Assembly: GCA_964236445.1 (NCBI GenBank)
Contig: CAXSDR010000019.1
Span: forward strand, 1 to 45,583
DNA length: 45,583 nt
Direction: 5' to 3'
Source of the DNA: CAXSDR01 sp964236445
GTDB lineage: Bacteria > Actinomycetota > Actinomycetes > Motilibacterales > Motilibacteraceae
Shown here: positions 1-8,454 of the stretch, in pieces
Numbering within the stretch: position 1 is the first letter of the stretch
Layout: every line of letters starts with the position of its first letter
Translations under genes and position numbers: made by a program
Notes under the pieces: generated by a model
Databases searched by the model: none
Told to the model about the DNA's origin: nothing
Seen by the model: only the letters and a program-made list of their open reading frames with translations

Positions 1-55
1 TGAACCCGTGTAGACGGCTTTGCAGGCCGTTGCCTCGCCTCTCGGCCACTCCACC
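1..55 (-). tRNA. tRNA-Cys (anticodon GCA), 3' end cut by window edge
   Basis: Read on the minus strand, the sequence begins GGTGGAGTGGCCGAG and has an anticodon arm ACGGCCT-GCA-AAGCCGT, giving anticodon GCA. The T arm runs off the window at base 1, so the acceptor 3' half is not visible. It lies 14 bases downstream of tRNA-Gly on the same strand, as in the common actinobacterial Gly-Cys tRNA cluster. Confidence 0.93.
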
Positions 56-69
56 ACAGATCACTTTCG

Positions 70-142
<73 letters not shown>

Positions 143-217
143 ATGCACGGACAGGGCTCCCTTGCGGAGGTCCCGTTCAGTGCGGGGCAACACTAACATC
201 ACGGCCCGCCCGATAAC

Positions 218-1273
218 GTGCAGGGGATGCCTTCCGACCCGCCGCCGCTCCCTGCCCTGGCGTGGTTCGACGGCCGCCTCGCCACCGGTCTGGTCGAGAC
301 CACCGACGACGCGGGTGCCCTTGCCGGCGGGGGCTGGTGGGCGCTGGTGCAGGACTTCGAGGGCAGGCTGCGCGCGGCGCGCTTCTCGGAGGTACGGCCC
401 GCACCGCTGCCGTGGGCCGCCTGGGACCGGAGCGCCGTGGGTGCCTGGTCCTCGTCGCTGGACCGGGCTGCCTATGTCGCGGGCGTCCGCGACATCCGCG
501 GTCGCATCGCGCGTGGCGACCTCTATCAGGTCAACCTCTGCCGGGTCTTGAGCGCGACCGTGGCGGGCAACCCCGACGTCGTCGGCCTGGCGTATGCGCT
601 GCAAGCGGCACATCGCGCCCCGCACCTCGGCGTGCTGCGGGTCCCCGGACTCGTCGAGGTGGCGAGCGCGAGCCCGGAGCTGTTCCTGCGGCGCTGGCGC
701 GAGGGCACGCACGACCTGGTGGAGAGCGGGCCGGTGAAAGGCACCGGTGTCAGGCGCGAGGACCTCACAGCCAAGGACCGCGCGGAGAACGTGATGATCG
801 TCGACCTCGTGCGCAACGACCTCGGCCGGGTGGCTGTCACGGGCGGGGTGAGTGTGCCGGAGCTCTGCGAGGTGCAGGAGCATCCTGGGCTCGTGCACCT
901 GGTCTCGCGCGTACGCGCCCGGCTGCGTCCCGGCACCAGCTGGGCGGACCTGCTGGGCGCAGCGTCCCCGCCGGGTTCGGTCAGCGGGGCCCCCAAGGCT
1001 GCGGCGCTCGGCGCCATCAGCGAGCTCGAGCCCGTGGCCCGCGGGGCCTACTGCGGTGCCGTCGGCTGGATCGACGCCGACGCGGGGGAGGCGGTGCTGG
1101 CCGTGGGCATCCGTACGTTCTCGCTGGCGGGCTCGATCCTGCGTTTCGGCACCGGCGCGGGCATTACCTGGGGTTCCGATCCGGTGCAGGAGTGGCGCGA
1201 GACGTCGTTGAAGGCCCGGCGGCTGCTGGCGGTCGCATCGAACCGGCCCGAGGGGCTCGAGCAAGTGCCATGA
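218..1273 (+). CDS. pabB: aminodeoxychorismate synthase component I (chorismate-binding)
   Basis: Chorismate-binding enzyme that makes 4-amino-4-deoxychorismate for p-aminobenzoate and folate. Family signatures run in order: ESGPVKGTG with the conserved lysine of the PabB-type PxKGT motif, IVDLVRNDLGR, PPGSVSGAPK, YCGAVGWID and VGIRT. At about 350 aa it lacks the longer N-terminal region of anthranilate-synthase-like members. It overlaps pabC by the ATGA sequence at 1270-1273, so the two are surely cotranscribed. The start is uncertain: GTG at 218 or ATG at 227, neither with a good ribosome site. A glutaminase subunit (PabA) is not in the window. TrpE is the alternative assignment, but the pabC neighbour and the PVKGTG motif favour PabB. 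Confidence 0.9.
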   Translation: MQGMPSDPPPLPALAWFDGRLATGLVETTDDAGALAGGGWWALVQDFEGRLRAARFSEVRPAPLPWAAWDRSAVGAWSSSLDRAAYVAGVRDIRGRIARGDLYQVNLCRVLSATVAGNPDVVGLAYALQAAHRAPHLGVLRVPGLVEVASASPELFLRRWREGTHDLVESGPVKGTGVRREDLTAKDRAENVMIVDLVRNDLGRVAVTGGVSVPELCEVQEHPGLVHLVSRVRARLRPGTSWADLLGAASPPGSVSGAPKAAALGAISELEPVARGAYCGAVGWIDADAGEAVLAVGIRTFSLAGSILRFGTGAGITWGSDPVQEWRETSLKARRLLAVASNRPEGLEQVP

Positions 1274-2097
1274 CCACGCTCGTGTGGCTCGAGGGGGCGG
1301 TGGTCCCGTCGGCGGAGGCACGCGTCCCGGTTCTCGACCACGGGTTCACCGTCGGGGACGCAGTCTTCGAGACGACGGTCGTGGTCGACGGGGTGCCGCT
1401 GGCGCTGGGCCGACATCTCGCCCGGCTGGGGCGGTCGGCTGCCGGGCTGGGGCTGGCCGCGCCCGACGAGCAGGGCGTCCGGGCGGCGGTGGCGCAGCTG
1501 TGCCGGGCGCACGAGGGTGGCGGGGTGAAGCGGCTGCGTATCACGTGGACGGGCGGTGTCGCAGGCCTGGGCTCAGGACGAGCCGAGGCCGGCGGCACGC
1601 TCGTGGTGGTGCTGGGTCCCCAGCCGGTGTGGCCCGCGACGACGAGCGCGGTGACCGTCGCGTGGACCCGCAACGAAAGGGCGGCGACGGCCGGGCTCAA
1701 GACGACGTCCTACGCCGAGAACGTCGTAGGACTCGCCGAGGCGTCGCGCCGTGGTGCGTCGGAGGCGCTGATGGCCAACACGCGGGGCGAGCTGTGCGAG
1801 GGCACCGGCACCAACGTCTTCGTCGTGGTGGACGGCGAGCTGCTGACCCCCCCGCTGTCGAGCGGCTGCCTGCCCGGCATCACGCGCGAGCTGGTGATCG
1901 AGACCACGGCCACGCGCGAGGCGACGCTGCCGTTCGACGTGCTCGACCGTGCGGACGAGATCTTCCTGACGTCCTCGACCCGACACGTGCATCCCGTGCA
2001 CCGCATGGACGACCGGGTCCTGGGCGCGCCCGGACGTCTTACGCGCGACTGCAGCGCGGCCTATGCGGCTCTGCTGGCAGCGACATCGGACCCGTGA
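1270..2097 (+). CDS. pabC: aminodeoxychorismate lyase (class IV PLP aminotransferase fold)
   Basis: Likely releases pyruvate from aminodeoxychorismate to give p-aminobenzoate. The 275-aa product has the class IV fold: an N-terminal VLDHGFTVGDAVFET segment, the PLP lysine at about residue 144 in LKTTSYAEN, GELCEGTGTNVF, and the GCLPGITR phosphate-binding loop. Its ATG overlaps the pabB stop codon, so translation is probably coupled. Branched-chain or D-amino-acid aminotransferases share the fold, and pabC is chosen mainly from the operon context. The stop codon sits 4 bases from that of the convergent SsgA-like gene, inside a short inverted repeat (2093-2106). Confidence 0.88.
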   Translation: MTTLVWLEGAVVPSAEARVPVLDHGFTVGDAVFETTVVVDGVPLALGRHLARLGRSAAGLGLAAPDEQGVRAAVAQLCRAHEGGGVKRLRITWTGGVAGLGSGRAEAGGTLVVVLGPQPVWPATTSAVTVAWTRNERAATAGLKTTSYAENVVGLAEASRRGASEALMANTRGELCEGTGTNVFVVVDGELLTPPLSSGCLPGITRELVIETTATREATLPFDVLDRADEIFLTSSTRHVHPVHRMDDRVLGAPGRLTRDCSAAYAALLAATSDP

Positions 2098-2101
2098 GGG
2101 C

Positions 2102-2521
2102 TCACGTGGCCAGGAGCAGGGCCACCGTGGCTTCCATGTCGAGGTAGGCGCCCTCGTCTCCCGGAGGCACGAGCAGCGCGGTGCGGGCCACAAATGCGCG
2201 CAGGGGCTCGGCGGGCGCCTCGAGCAGGGCGCGTCCGTCGGGCGAGGAGAGGGCGAGGAAGACCACGTCGCCCTCGGCGCCGTCGCCGGGCCAGACCCGG
2301 ACGTCACCGCTGCCGGCGGCCCGGTAGACCCCGGCGGTGAGCAGCTCGCGAGCGAACACCCAGTCGACACCCTCCCCACCGGTGCGGAAGGTTGCATGCA
2401 CGGCATAGGGGTCGCCGCTGTCATATCGCAGGACCACCGGCACCGGGACCGAGGCATCGCCCGGGACCACCAGGCGTACGTCGATGTCGCAGGTCACGCA
2501 GGCGGTGGGACGGCGGTCCAT
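2102..2521 (-). CDS. SsgA/SsgB-family sporulation and cell-division regulator
   Basis: A 139-aa cytosolic protein. Recognisable family features are the VPVVLRYDSGDPYAVHATF core, WVFARELL, GDVRVWP and the C-terminal FVARTALLVPPGDEG segment. SsgA-like proteins control septum placement and, in SsgB, FtsZ positioning in actinobacteria with complex life cycles. The ATG at 2521 is preceded by GAGAGG with five bases of spacing. That start gives the usual family length, so it is preferred over an in-frame start 13 codons upstream. No neighbour adds functional context. Which Ssg subfamily it belongs to cannot be settled from the sequence alone. Confidence 0.88.
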   Translation of the reverse strand: MDRRPTACVTCDIDVRLVVPGDASVPVPVVLRYDSGDPYAVHATFRTGGEGVDWVFARELLTAGVYRAAGSGDVRVWPGDGAEGDVVFLALSSPDGRALLEAPAEPLRAFVARTALLVPPGDEGAYLDMEATVALLLAT

Positions 2522-3095
2522 AGAAGCCTCTCTCGTGTACGTACGGGTGCTGCTGTGCACGCGGCCGGACTCTCGTGGGGTGCCCGACCTCGGTGAGGGC
2601 GAAACGCCGACTGCCCTGCCCAGGTGGGAAGCGCGACTCTAACGCGAACCGGCCCTTCGGAACGAGAGCTGTCCGGGCCAGAAAACCCAGTGGACCGGGG
2701 GCATATCTGCTCTGGCGCGAGGGTCACATCTCTGCATTCCGGTCGCTCAGTGGGCCCGATCGAGGCCGACGTCAGAGGCCGCTGGCACGACGGCGGCCCG
2801 GGGTGGCTGTTGGTGTTCCTCGGCCTCGGTGTCCTCGCGACAGGGTCCGCGCGGCCCAGCGGGTGCTCGAGGGGGTGCTCGAGAGCGCTCGGCGGGGCCG
2901 AGCGCCGGAGCGTCTGGCGGCCGGCCGGCTCTGCGTGAAATCGCCTGGTCATCGGCTTGCGCGCCTCGTGCGGCGCGGGTAGTTCGGGCGCTGTCCTCGT
3001 GGTGCCGCTGCGGGTCGCCGGGTTCGCGGACCGGGTGCCGGGATGGGTTCCGCCCGTCGGGCGAAGGGGGTGGGCTAGGGTTTGCCTGCGCACCC
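2522..3095. other. intergenic region without convincing gene
   Basis: About 570 bases between the SsgA-like gene and tRNA-Val. Open frames here show no recognisable domain and no ribosome site. A 12-bp unit GGGTGCTCGAGG occurs twice in tandem at 2861-2883. The region presumably carries the promoters of the SsgA-like gene and of tRNA-Val, but I see no clear -35/-10 pair. Confidence 0.5.
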
Positions 3096-3167
3096 GGGCG
3101 ATTAGCTCAGCGGGAGAGCACTGCCTTCACACGGCAGGGGTCACTGGTTCGAACCCAGTATCGCCCA
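3096..3167 (+). tRNA. tRNA-Val (anticodon CAC)
   Basis: Acceptor GGGCGAT (3096-3102) pairs with ATCGCCC (3160-3166), with discriminator A at 3167. D arm GCTC/GAGC, anticodon arm CTGCC-TTCACAC-GGCAG and T arm ACTGG-TTCGAAC-CCAGT are all perfect. The anticodon CAC reads the GUG codon. CCA is not encoded. No integrase or partial tRNA copy is visible nearby. Confidence 0.97.
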
Positions 3168-3261
3168 CCCGGTTCGACGTCCAAGGCTTTCGCTGGCCGA
3201 TCCTCGGGGTCCGGCCCGCAGGCTCGACAATTGGGTCCTCGGGTTCACCCGATGGGACTAT

Positions 3262-4515
3262 TCAGCCCGCGCCCGACCCCGCCGAGCTGGCGCTGGCCTC
3301 GCTGGCCTCTCGCTCGTCGAGCTCCTCCCTCTCATCCCTGTCCTCCCTGTCCTCCCTGTCCATGGTGGCCGTGGCCGCGATCGACGCGGCCGCTTCCTCG
3401 CCCGCGGCTGACTCGTGGACCGCGGGCATGGTGTCGCGCCCGGTGAGCACCTTCACTGCCGCGTTGACGCTCGCGATGAGGGGCACGCTGAAGATCGCGC
3501 CGGGCAGCCCCGCGATGACGGCGCCGGCGGCGAGGGTGAGCGCCATCGCCATCGGGTGCAGGCGTACGTAGCGCCCGACGACGAACGGCTGCAGGACGTG
3601 GCTCTCGATCTGGTTGTCGACGAGCAGCACCACCAGCACCACGATCGCGGCGGTGGGTCCTGTGGTGACGAGCGCGATCAGCACGGCCACGCCGCCGAAG
3701 ATCACGGCACCGATCAGGGGGATGAAGCTGCCGATGAAGATCAGCACGGCGATGGGAGCCACGAGCGGCACGTGCAGGATCGCCAGCGTGATGCCGATGA
3801 CGACCGCGTGGAAGGTCGCCACCGTGAACGTGCCCGTGACATATCCGGACAGCGTGGTCCACATGTGCGCGCCCACGTCGTCGACCTTGTGACGGTTGCG
3901 CTCCGGGAACAGCCCCGCGAGCCAGGTCCAGATCCGGTCACCGTCGTAGAGCATGAAGATCGTGAGAAAGAACGTCAGCACCACGTCGGTGACGACGTCG
4001 AGGGCGCGCCGGGTCGCCGACACGACTCCGCTGGCGACCGCCCCCTGTCGGTGGTCGAGCAGGCCGAGCACCTGGTCGCCCGCGTTGTTGACCTGGTTCG
4101 GGTTGAGCTTGAGCGGCCCGGTGATGAGGTAGTGCTGGGTGTTGCCGACCAGCACTCCGAGCTGGTCGACGAGGTCGGCGTACTCCGCGCTGGCGCGGTT
4201 GACGACGTAGGCGCCGATGCCGCCCAGCGTCGCCAGCGCGATGAGCACCGTGATCAGGGCGGCCAGTCCGCGCGGCACGCCGGCCCGCCTGAGCCGGCCG
4301 TTCACCGGGTGCAGCAGCGCGGAGAGCAGCAGTGCCGTGCACAGCGGGATGACGACGAGCTCCAGCTTGCGGGCGAGCATGCCCAACGCGGTGATGGCCG
4401 CGGCGATGACGAGGATGCGCCAGCACCAGCCGGCGGCCGCTACCAGCGCAGGGGGCACGCCGTCGCGGTGAAGCGACTCGTCGCGCTGCTCGGCCTGCGA
4501 CTGGACCCACACCAT
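3262..4515 (-). CDS. AI-2E family transporter (PerM/YdiK-like permease)
   Basis: A 417-aa polytopic membrane protein. Hydrophobic segments lie near residues 28-65, 82-105, about 170-190, and a C-terminal cluster from about 225 to 355 that includes PLVAPIAVLIFIGSFIPLIGA, the typical family segment. Members were linked to autoinducer-2 export or sodium/proton exchange, but the substrate here is unknown. The tail of about 60 residues is hydrophilic and rich in Asp, Glu and Arg; part of it is encoded by a 9-bp DNA tandem repeat around 3333-3361. It is divergent from thrS across 160 bases. No strong ribosome site precedes the ATG. Confidence 0.87.
   Translation of the reverse strand: MVWVQSQAEQRDESLHRDGVPPALVAAAGWCWRILVIAAAITALGMLARKLELVVIPLCTALLLSALLHPVNGRLRRAGVPRGLAALITVLIALATLGGIGAYVVNRASAEYADLVDQLGVLVGNTQHYLITGPLKLNPNQVNNAGDQVLGLLDHRQGAVASGVVSATRRALDVVTDVVLTFFLTIFMLYDGDRIWTWLAGLFPERNRHKVDDVGAHMWTTLSGYVTGTFTVATFHAVVIGITLAILHVPLVAPIAVLIFIGSFIPLIGAVIFGGVAVLIALVTTGPTAAIVVLVVLLVDNQIESHVLQPFVVGRYVRLHPMAMALTLAAGAVIAGLPGAIFSVPLIASVNAAVKVLTGRDTMPAVHESAAGEEAAASIAATATMDREDREDRDEREELDEREASEASASSAGSGAG
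3333..3361. repeat. 9-bp tandem repeat inside the permease C-terminal tail
   Basis: The unit CCTCCCTGT is repeated in tandem, about three copies. On the minus strand it encodes the Asp-Arg-Glu repeat of the permease tail. The unit is a multiple of three, so copy-number change would keep the reading frame. Confidence 0.7.
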
Positions 4516-4586
4516 TGCTGCTCCTCGTCGTGCTGTCGATCGGGTTGAGGTGCGATCGTGCCGGTCGTCGGCTCGCCATGGTGCCC

Positions 4587-4612
4587 CCTACCCGATGGCC
4601 ATGCTGGGTAGG
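4587..4612. promoter_or_regulatory. inverted repeat in the thrS leader / divergent promoter region
   Basis: CCTACCC (4587-4593) and GGGTAGG (4606-4612) form a perfect 7-bp inverted repeat with a 12-base loop, between the divergent permease and thrS genes. A TAGGCT box (4609-4614) resembles an actinobacterial -10. It could be an operator or a leader hairpin. No T-box elements are seen. Confidence 0.3.
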
Positions 4613-4675
4613 CTCGCGAGGCGGTGCTCGGGTGCCGCGCCCACTTCTCGTCCTGTCCTGCCGGAGGTTCCCGTC

Positions 4676-6649
4676 GTGCCTGGTCTGCGTGTCACCGTCG
4701 TCTCTGCTGGCCAGCGGCAGGAGCGCGACGCGACCGAGGCGAGCACGGCCGGCTCGGTGCTCGGTGACGATCGCGCGATCGTGGTCGCCCGCGTCAACGG
4801 GACGCTGCGCGACCTCACCCATGTGCTGGGCGACGGTGACGTCGTGGAGGGCGTACGCGCGGACGAGCCCGACGGCCGCATGGTGATCCGCCACTCCGCC
4901 GCCCACGTGCTGGCGCAGGCGGTGCAGGACCTGCACCCCGACGCCCGGCTCGGCATCGGGCCGCCGGTGCGCGACGGCTTCTACTACGACTTCGACGTCG
5001 CGATCCCGTTCACGCCGGACGACCTGGCATCGATCGAGAAGCGGATGCTCGAGATCGTGAAGGCCGGGCAGTCGTTCGCCCGCCGTGTCGTCACCGACGA
5101 CGAGGCGCGCGAGGAGCTGGCGACCGAGCCCTACAAGCTCGAGCTGATCGGCCTCAAGGGCGGCTCCGCGGGCACGGAGGACGCGTCGGTCGAGGTGGGT
5201 GCGGGCGAGCTGACGATCTACGACAACGTGACGCGCGACGGGGATGTCGCGTGGAAGGACCTCTGCCGCGGCCCGCACGTGCCGACGACGCGCGCGATTC
5301 CCGCGCTCAAGCTGATGCGCACCGCCGCGGCCTACTGGCGTGGCAGCGAGAAGAACCCCCAGCTGCAGCGGATCTATGGCACCGCATGGGAGTCACGCGA
5401 CGCGCTCAAGGCGCACCTCACGTTCCTCGCCGAGGCGGAGAAGCGCGACCACCGCAAGCTCGGCAGCGAGCTCGATCTCTTCAGCTTCCCCGACGAGATC
5501 GGTTCGGGCCTCGCGGTCTTCCACCCCCGTGGCGGGGTCATCCGCAAGGTCATGGAGGACTACAGCCGCCGCAGGCACGAGGAGGCGGGCTACCAGTTCG
5601 TCTACAGCCCGCACCTGACCAAGGCATCGCTGTTCGAGACCTCCGGGCACCTCGACTGGTATGCCGAGGGCATGTATCCGCCCATGGAGCTCGACCAGGG
5701 GCAGCGCTACTACCTCAAGCCGATGAACTGCCCGATGCACAACCTGATCTACCGCAGCCGCGGGCGCTCCTACCGTGACCTGCCGTTGCCGCTGTTCGAG
5801 TTCGGCACGGTCTATCGCTATGAGAAGTCCGGCGTCGTGCAGGGGCTCACGCGGGCACGCGGCTTCACCCAGGACGACGCCCACATCTACTGCACGGTCG
5901 AGCAGGCGCCCGCCCAGCTCGACACGTTGCTCACCTTCGTGCTCGACCTGCTCCGCGACTACGGGCTCACCGACTTCTATCTCGAGCTGTCGACCCGCGA
6001 CCCGGAGAAGTCGATCGGCAGCGACGAGGTGTGGCGGGAGGCGACCGAGACGCTGCGTGAGGCCGCCCAGAAGCAAGGGCTCGAGCTCGTGCTCGACGAG
6101 GGCGGCGCGGCGTTCTACGGCCCGAAGATCTCGGTGCAGGTGAAGGACGCCATCGGGCGCACGTGGCAGATGTCCACCATCCAGATGGACTTCAACCTGC
6201 CCGAGCGCTTCGACCTCGAATATCAGGCCGCCGACGGCACCCGCCAGCGGCCGGTGATGATCCATCGGGCGCTGTTCGGCTCGATCGAGCGATTCTTCGC
6301 CGTGCTGCTCGAGCACTATGCCGGTGCATTTCCCCCCTGGCTGGCCCCGGTGCAGGTCGTCGGCATCCCGATCGGTGAGGCGCACGTGCTGCACCTGCGC
6401 GAGGTCGAGGCCACGTTGCGCAGGGCGGGCATCAGGGTCGAGGTCGACGACTCCGACGAGCGGATGCAGAAGAAGATCCGCACCGCCCAGAAGCAGAAGG
6501 TCCCGTTCATGCTGATCGCGGGCGACGACGACGTCGCGAAGGGCGCAGTCAGCTTCCGCTATCGCAACGGCGAGCAGCGCAACGGGGTGCCGGTCGCAGA
6601 CGCCGTCGCGGAGATCGTCGACGCGGTCGACCGTCGCGTGCAGGTGTGA
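4676..6649 (+). CDS. thrS: threonyl-tRNA synthetase
   Basis: Charges tRNA-Thr. The 657-aa product has an N-terminal TGS domain (about residues 1-65), the editing domain with HSAAHVLAQ, the class II catalytic core with MNCPMH supplying the zinc cysteine, RTWQMSTIQMDFNLPERF and MIHRALFGSIERF (motif 3), and a C-terminal anticodon-binding domain with QKVPFMLIAG. The GTG at 4676 is chosen because GGAGG lies 8 bases upstream and the start fits the TGS domain; an upstream in-frame start would add 42 residues without homology character. The following HIT gene starts 4 bases after the stop, the same order as in mycobacteria. Confidence 0.97.
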   Translation: MPGLRVTVVSAGQRQERDATEASTAGSVLGDDRAIVVARVNGTLRDLTHVLGDGDVVEGVRADEPDGRMVIRHSAAHVLAQAVQDLHPDARLGIGPPVRDGFYYDFDVAIPFTPDDLASIEKRMLEIVKAGQSFARRVVTDDEAREELATEPYKLELIGLKGGSAGTEDASVEVGAGELTIYDNVTRDGDVAWKDLCRGPHVPTTRAIPALKLMRTAAAYWRGSEKNPQLQRIYGTAWESRDALKAHLTFLAEAEKRDHRKLGSELDLFSFPDEIGSGLAVFHPRGGVIRKVMEDYSRRRHEEAGYQFVYSPHLTKASLFETSGHLDWYAEGMYPPMELDQGQRYYLKPMNCPMHNLIYRSRGRSYRDLPLPLFEFGTVYRYEKSGVVQGLTRARGFTQDDAHIYCTVEQAPAQLDTLLTFVLDLLRDYGLTDFYLELSTRDPEKSIGSDEVWREATETLREAAQKQGLELVLDEGGAAFYGPKISVQVKDAIGRTWQMSTIQMDFNLPERFDLEYQAADGTRQRPVMIHRALFGSIERFFAVLLEHYAGAFPPWLAPVQVVGIPIGEAHVLHLREVEATLRRAGIRVEVDDSDERMQKKIRTAQKQKVPFMLIAGDDDVAKGAVSFRYRNGEQRNGVPVADAVAEIVDAVDRRVQV

Positions 6650-6653
6650 GCCG

Positions 6654-7247
6654 GTGACCGGGACGGGTGGGGCCGACAGCCGGGCTGACACCGCCGTTGA
6701 CACCGCCGTTGACATCGAGGCGCAGGACGGGGTGGGCGTCCCGGACGAGCTGCAGCGGCTGTGGACGCCGCACCGCATGGCCTACATCAAGGGCGAGAGC
6801 GCGCACGGCGACGACGAGAGCGGCTGCCCGCTCTGCCGCATCCCGACGCTCGACGACGTGGCGGGCCTGATCGTGGCACGAGGGTCCAGCGTCTATGCCG
6901 TGCTGAACCTCTATCCCTACAACGCGGGGCACCTCATGGTCGTGCCCTATCGCCATGTCGCCGACTACCCCGCGCTCACAGCGGGCGAGACAGCCGAGCT
7001 GTCGGCGATGACCCAGCAGGCGATGCGGGCCGTACGCGCCGTCAGCGCAGCGCAGGGATTCAACATCGGGATGAACCAGGGGAGCGTCGCCGGCGCCGGC
7101 ATCGCCGAGCACCTGCACCAGCACGTGGTGCCGCGCTGGGGCGGCGACACGAACTTCATGCCCCTGATCGCCCGCACCCGGGTGCTGCCGCAACTGCTGC
7201 GCGAGACCCGCCAGCTGCTTGCCGACGGCTGGGCCGGCGGGTCCTGA
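6654..7247 (+). CDS. HIT-family nucleotide hydrolase/phosphorylase (Ap4A phosphorylase-like)
   Basis: A 197-aa protein with a CPLC pair near residue 60, LNLYPYNAGHLMVVPYRH, and the histidine triad HLHQHVVPRW. This layout and its place directly after thrS match the mycobacterial HIT protein known as an Ap4A phosphorylase (Rv2613c). It probably degrades diadenosine polyphosphates, a by-product of aminoacyl-tRNA synthetases, which fits cotranscription with thrS. It starts with GTG four bases after thrS. The first 30 residues are of low complexity and may not be structured. The gene ends in a TGATG overlap with the DCC gene. Confidence 0.9.
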   Translation: MTGTGGADSRADTAVDTAVDIEAQDGVGVPDELQRLWTPHRMAYIKGESAHGDDESGCPLCRIPTLDDVAGLIVARGSSVYAVLNLYPYNAGHLMVVPYRHVADYPALTAGETAELSAMTQQAMRAVRAVSAAQGFNIGMNQGSVAGAGIAEHLHQHVVPRWGGDTNFMPLIARTRVLPQLLRETRQLLADGWAGGS

Positions 7248-7630
7248 TGCGCCCGGTGCTGCTCTTCGATGCCGACTGCGGCTTCTGCACGAGAAGCGCC
7301 CGGTTCGCGCAGCGGTGGCTCCGGCCGGACGCCGACGTGACGGCGTGGCAGGACGCCGACCTCGTGGCCCTCGGGCTGACGCCCCGGCAGTGCGACGAGG
7401 CGTTGCAGTGGGTGGACGCGCAGGGACGCGCCTGCTCCGCGCAGCGCGCGGTCGCCCGGCTGCTGCGGGCGTCGCTGTGGCCGTGGCGGCCGCTCGGGCA
7501 CCTGCTGGGGCTGCCCGGGGTCGATCAGGCGGCCGGCTGGGCCTACCGGCTGGTCGCGGCCAACCGCCAGCGGCTGCCCGGCGGGACGCCTGCCTGCGCC
7601 CTGCCACCCGCTTCGACCCCGCCGGCATAG
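7247..7630 (+). CDS. DCC-family thiol-disulfide oxidoreductase-like protein (DUF393)
   Basis: A 127-aa protein with the N-terminal LLFDADCGFC motif (cysteines 11 and 14), which defines the DCC/YuxK family. Members are predicted thiol-disulfide oxidoreductases and are often fused to, or encoded beside, HTTM membrane domains. Here the HTTM gene is next door on the opposite strand, and the two coding regions overlap tail to tail for 88 bases (7543-7630). The ATG overlaps the HIT stop codon. The C-terminal stretch is proline-rich. Its redox partner is not known. Confidence 0.82.
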   Translation: MRPVLLFDADCGFCTRSARFAQRWLRPDADVTAWQDADLVALGLTPRQCDEALQWVDAQGRACSAQRAVARLLRASLWPWRPLGHLLGLPGVDQAAGWAYRLVAANRQRLPGGTPACALPPASTPPA

Positions 7631-8454
7631 CGCGCCGCCAGTCGCTCGAGGGGCAGGAAGGCCGTCAGTGTCACGAGGTGCGGCCAGAACGCGATCGTGA
7701 TCGCGGCCCAGGTCGCGGCATGGAACGCGTAGGCGAACCAGACGGCACGGTGCTGCCAGCGGACCGTCAGAAAGAGCACGACCGGCGAGGCCAGCTCGAA
7801 TCCCAGGATGCCCCACTGCGCGGCGTGCAGCGTCCACGGCACCTGCAGCATCCAGTCCGACAGCGGGGTGCCGCGGCGGATCACGGCCCGCGCCAGGGTC
7901 GCCGAGTTGACCCAGCCCCAGCCGCCGAAACGCACCTTCGCCCACGCGGCGTAGAAGTAGGTCGCGGTCGCCGCGAGCTGCACGCACCGCAGCGCCCAAC
8001 CCGCCGCCTCTGTCGCGGGCAGCGCTGCCGAGCCGCGCAGGCGTACGCGTCCCACCGTCGGGAGGACCGCCAGCGCGAGCCAGAACCCGAACCGGTCGTG
8101 GTCGACCTTGCCGTAGGAGAACGCGATCACCTGGTATTCGGTCCAGAACGCGAAGACCGCCCAGCCCAGCATGCGAGGCGCCCGGCCGGTGCAGGCGAGC
8201 AGCGCGGCCACCACGCAGCCGAGACGGCACGTCTCGACCACGAGCGGGGTCGGCACGGGAAGGTGCAGCACCCGCCCGATCAGCAGGGGCTGGTAGAAGT
8301 CGGGCGCGGCCCAGCCGTGCGCGAAGCCCGACGTGTGCAGGACCAGCACGTCGAGGACCACGAAGGCATAGACGAGGACCCGCAGCACGGCCACGCGTCC
8401 CGGGGGCATGGGCGTCAACACCCAGCGGACGAGCCGCCGGCCCGGCGCGGTCAC
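7543..8454 (-). CDS. HTTM-domain membrane protein (vitamin K-dependent carboxylase-like)
   Basis: A 303-aa polytopic protein with several hydrophobic helices and family-like segments such as YFYAAWAKVRFGGWGW and FAYAFHAATWAAI. HTTM proteins resemble the membrane part of gamma-glutamyl carboxylase, but the bacterial reaction is generally unknown. The GTG at 8454 is chosen because it overlaps the stop of the upstream gene (GTGA), so the two form an operon. It converges on and overlaps the DCC gene, which belongs to a family that commonly accompanies HTTM. The C-terminal 30 residues are encoded in the overlap and look unstructured. Confidence 0.78.
   Translation of the reverse strand: MTAPGRRLVRWVLTPMPPGRVAVLRVLVYAFVVLDVLVLHTSGFAHGWAAPDFYQPLLIGRVLHLPVPTPLVVETCRLGCVVAALLACTGRAPRMLGWAVFAFWTEYQVIAFSYGKVDHDRFGFWLALAVLPTVGRVRLRGSAALPATEAAGWALRCVQLAATATYFYAAWAKVRFGGWGWVNSATLARAVIRRGTPLSDWMLQVPWTLHAAQWGILGFELASPVVLFLTVRWQHRAVWFAYAFHAATWAAITIAFWPHLVTLTAFLPLERLAARYAGGVEAGGRAQAGVPPGSRWRLAATSR

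Noticed and set aside
2093..2106. 6-bp inverted repeat over the convergent pabC and SsgA-like stop codons, as terminator
   Set aside because: Stem is short with a 2-base loop and no T tract on either side; it is mostly formed by the stop codons themselves.
3096..3261. tRNA-Val as an integration site
   Set aside because: No integrase gene and no repeated 3' tRNA segment is found downstream in the window.
2829..3446. Plus-strand frame spanning tRNA-Val
   Set aside because: It runs through a clear tRNA gene and into the antisense strand of the permease gene.
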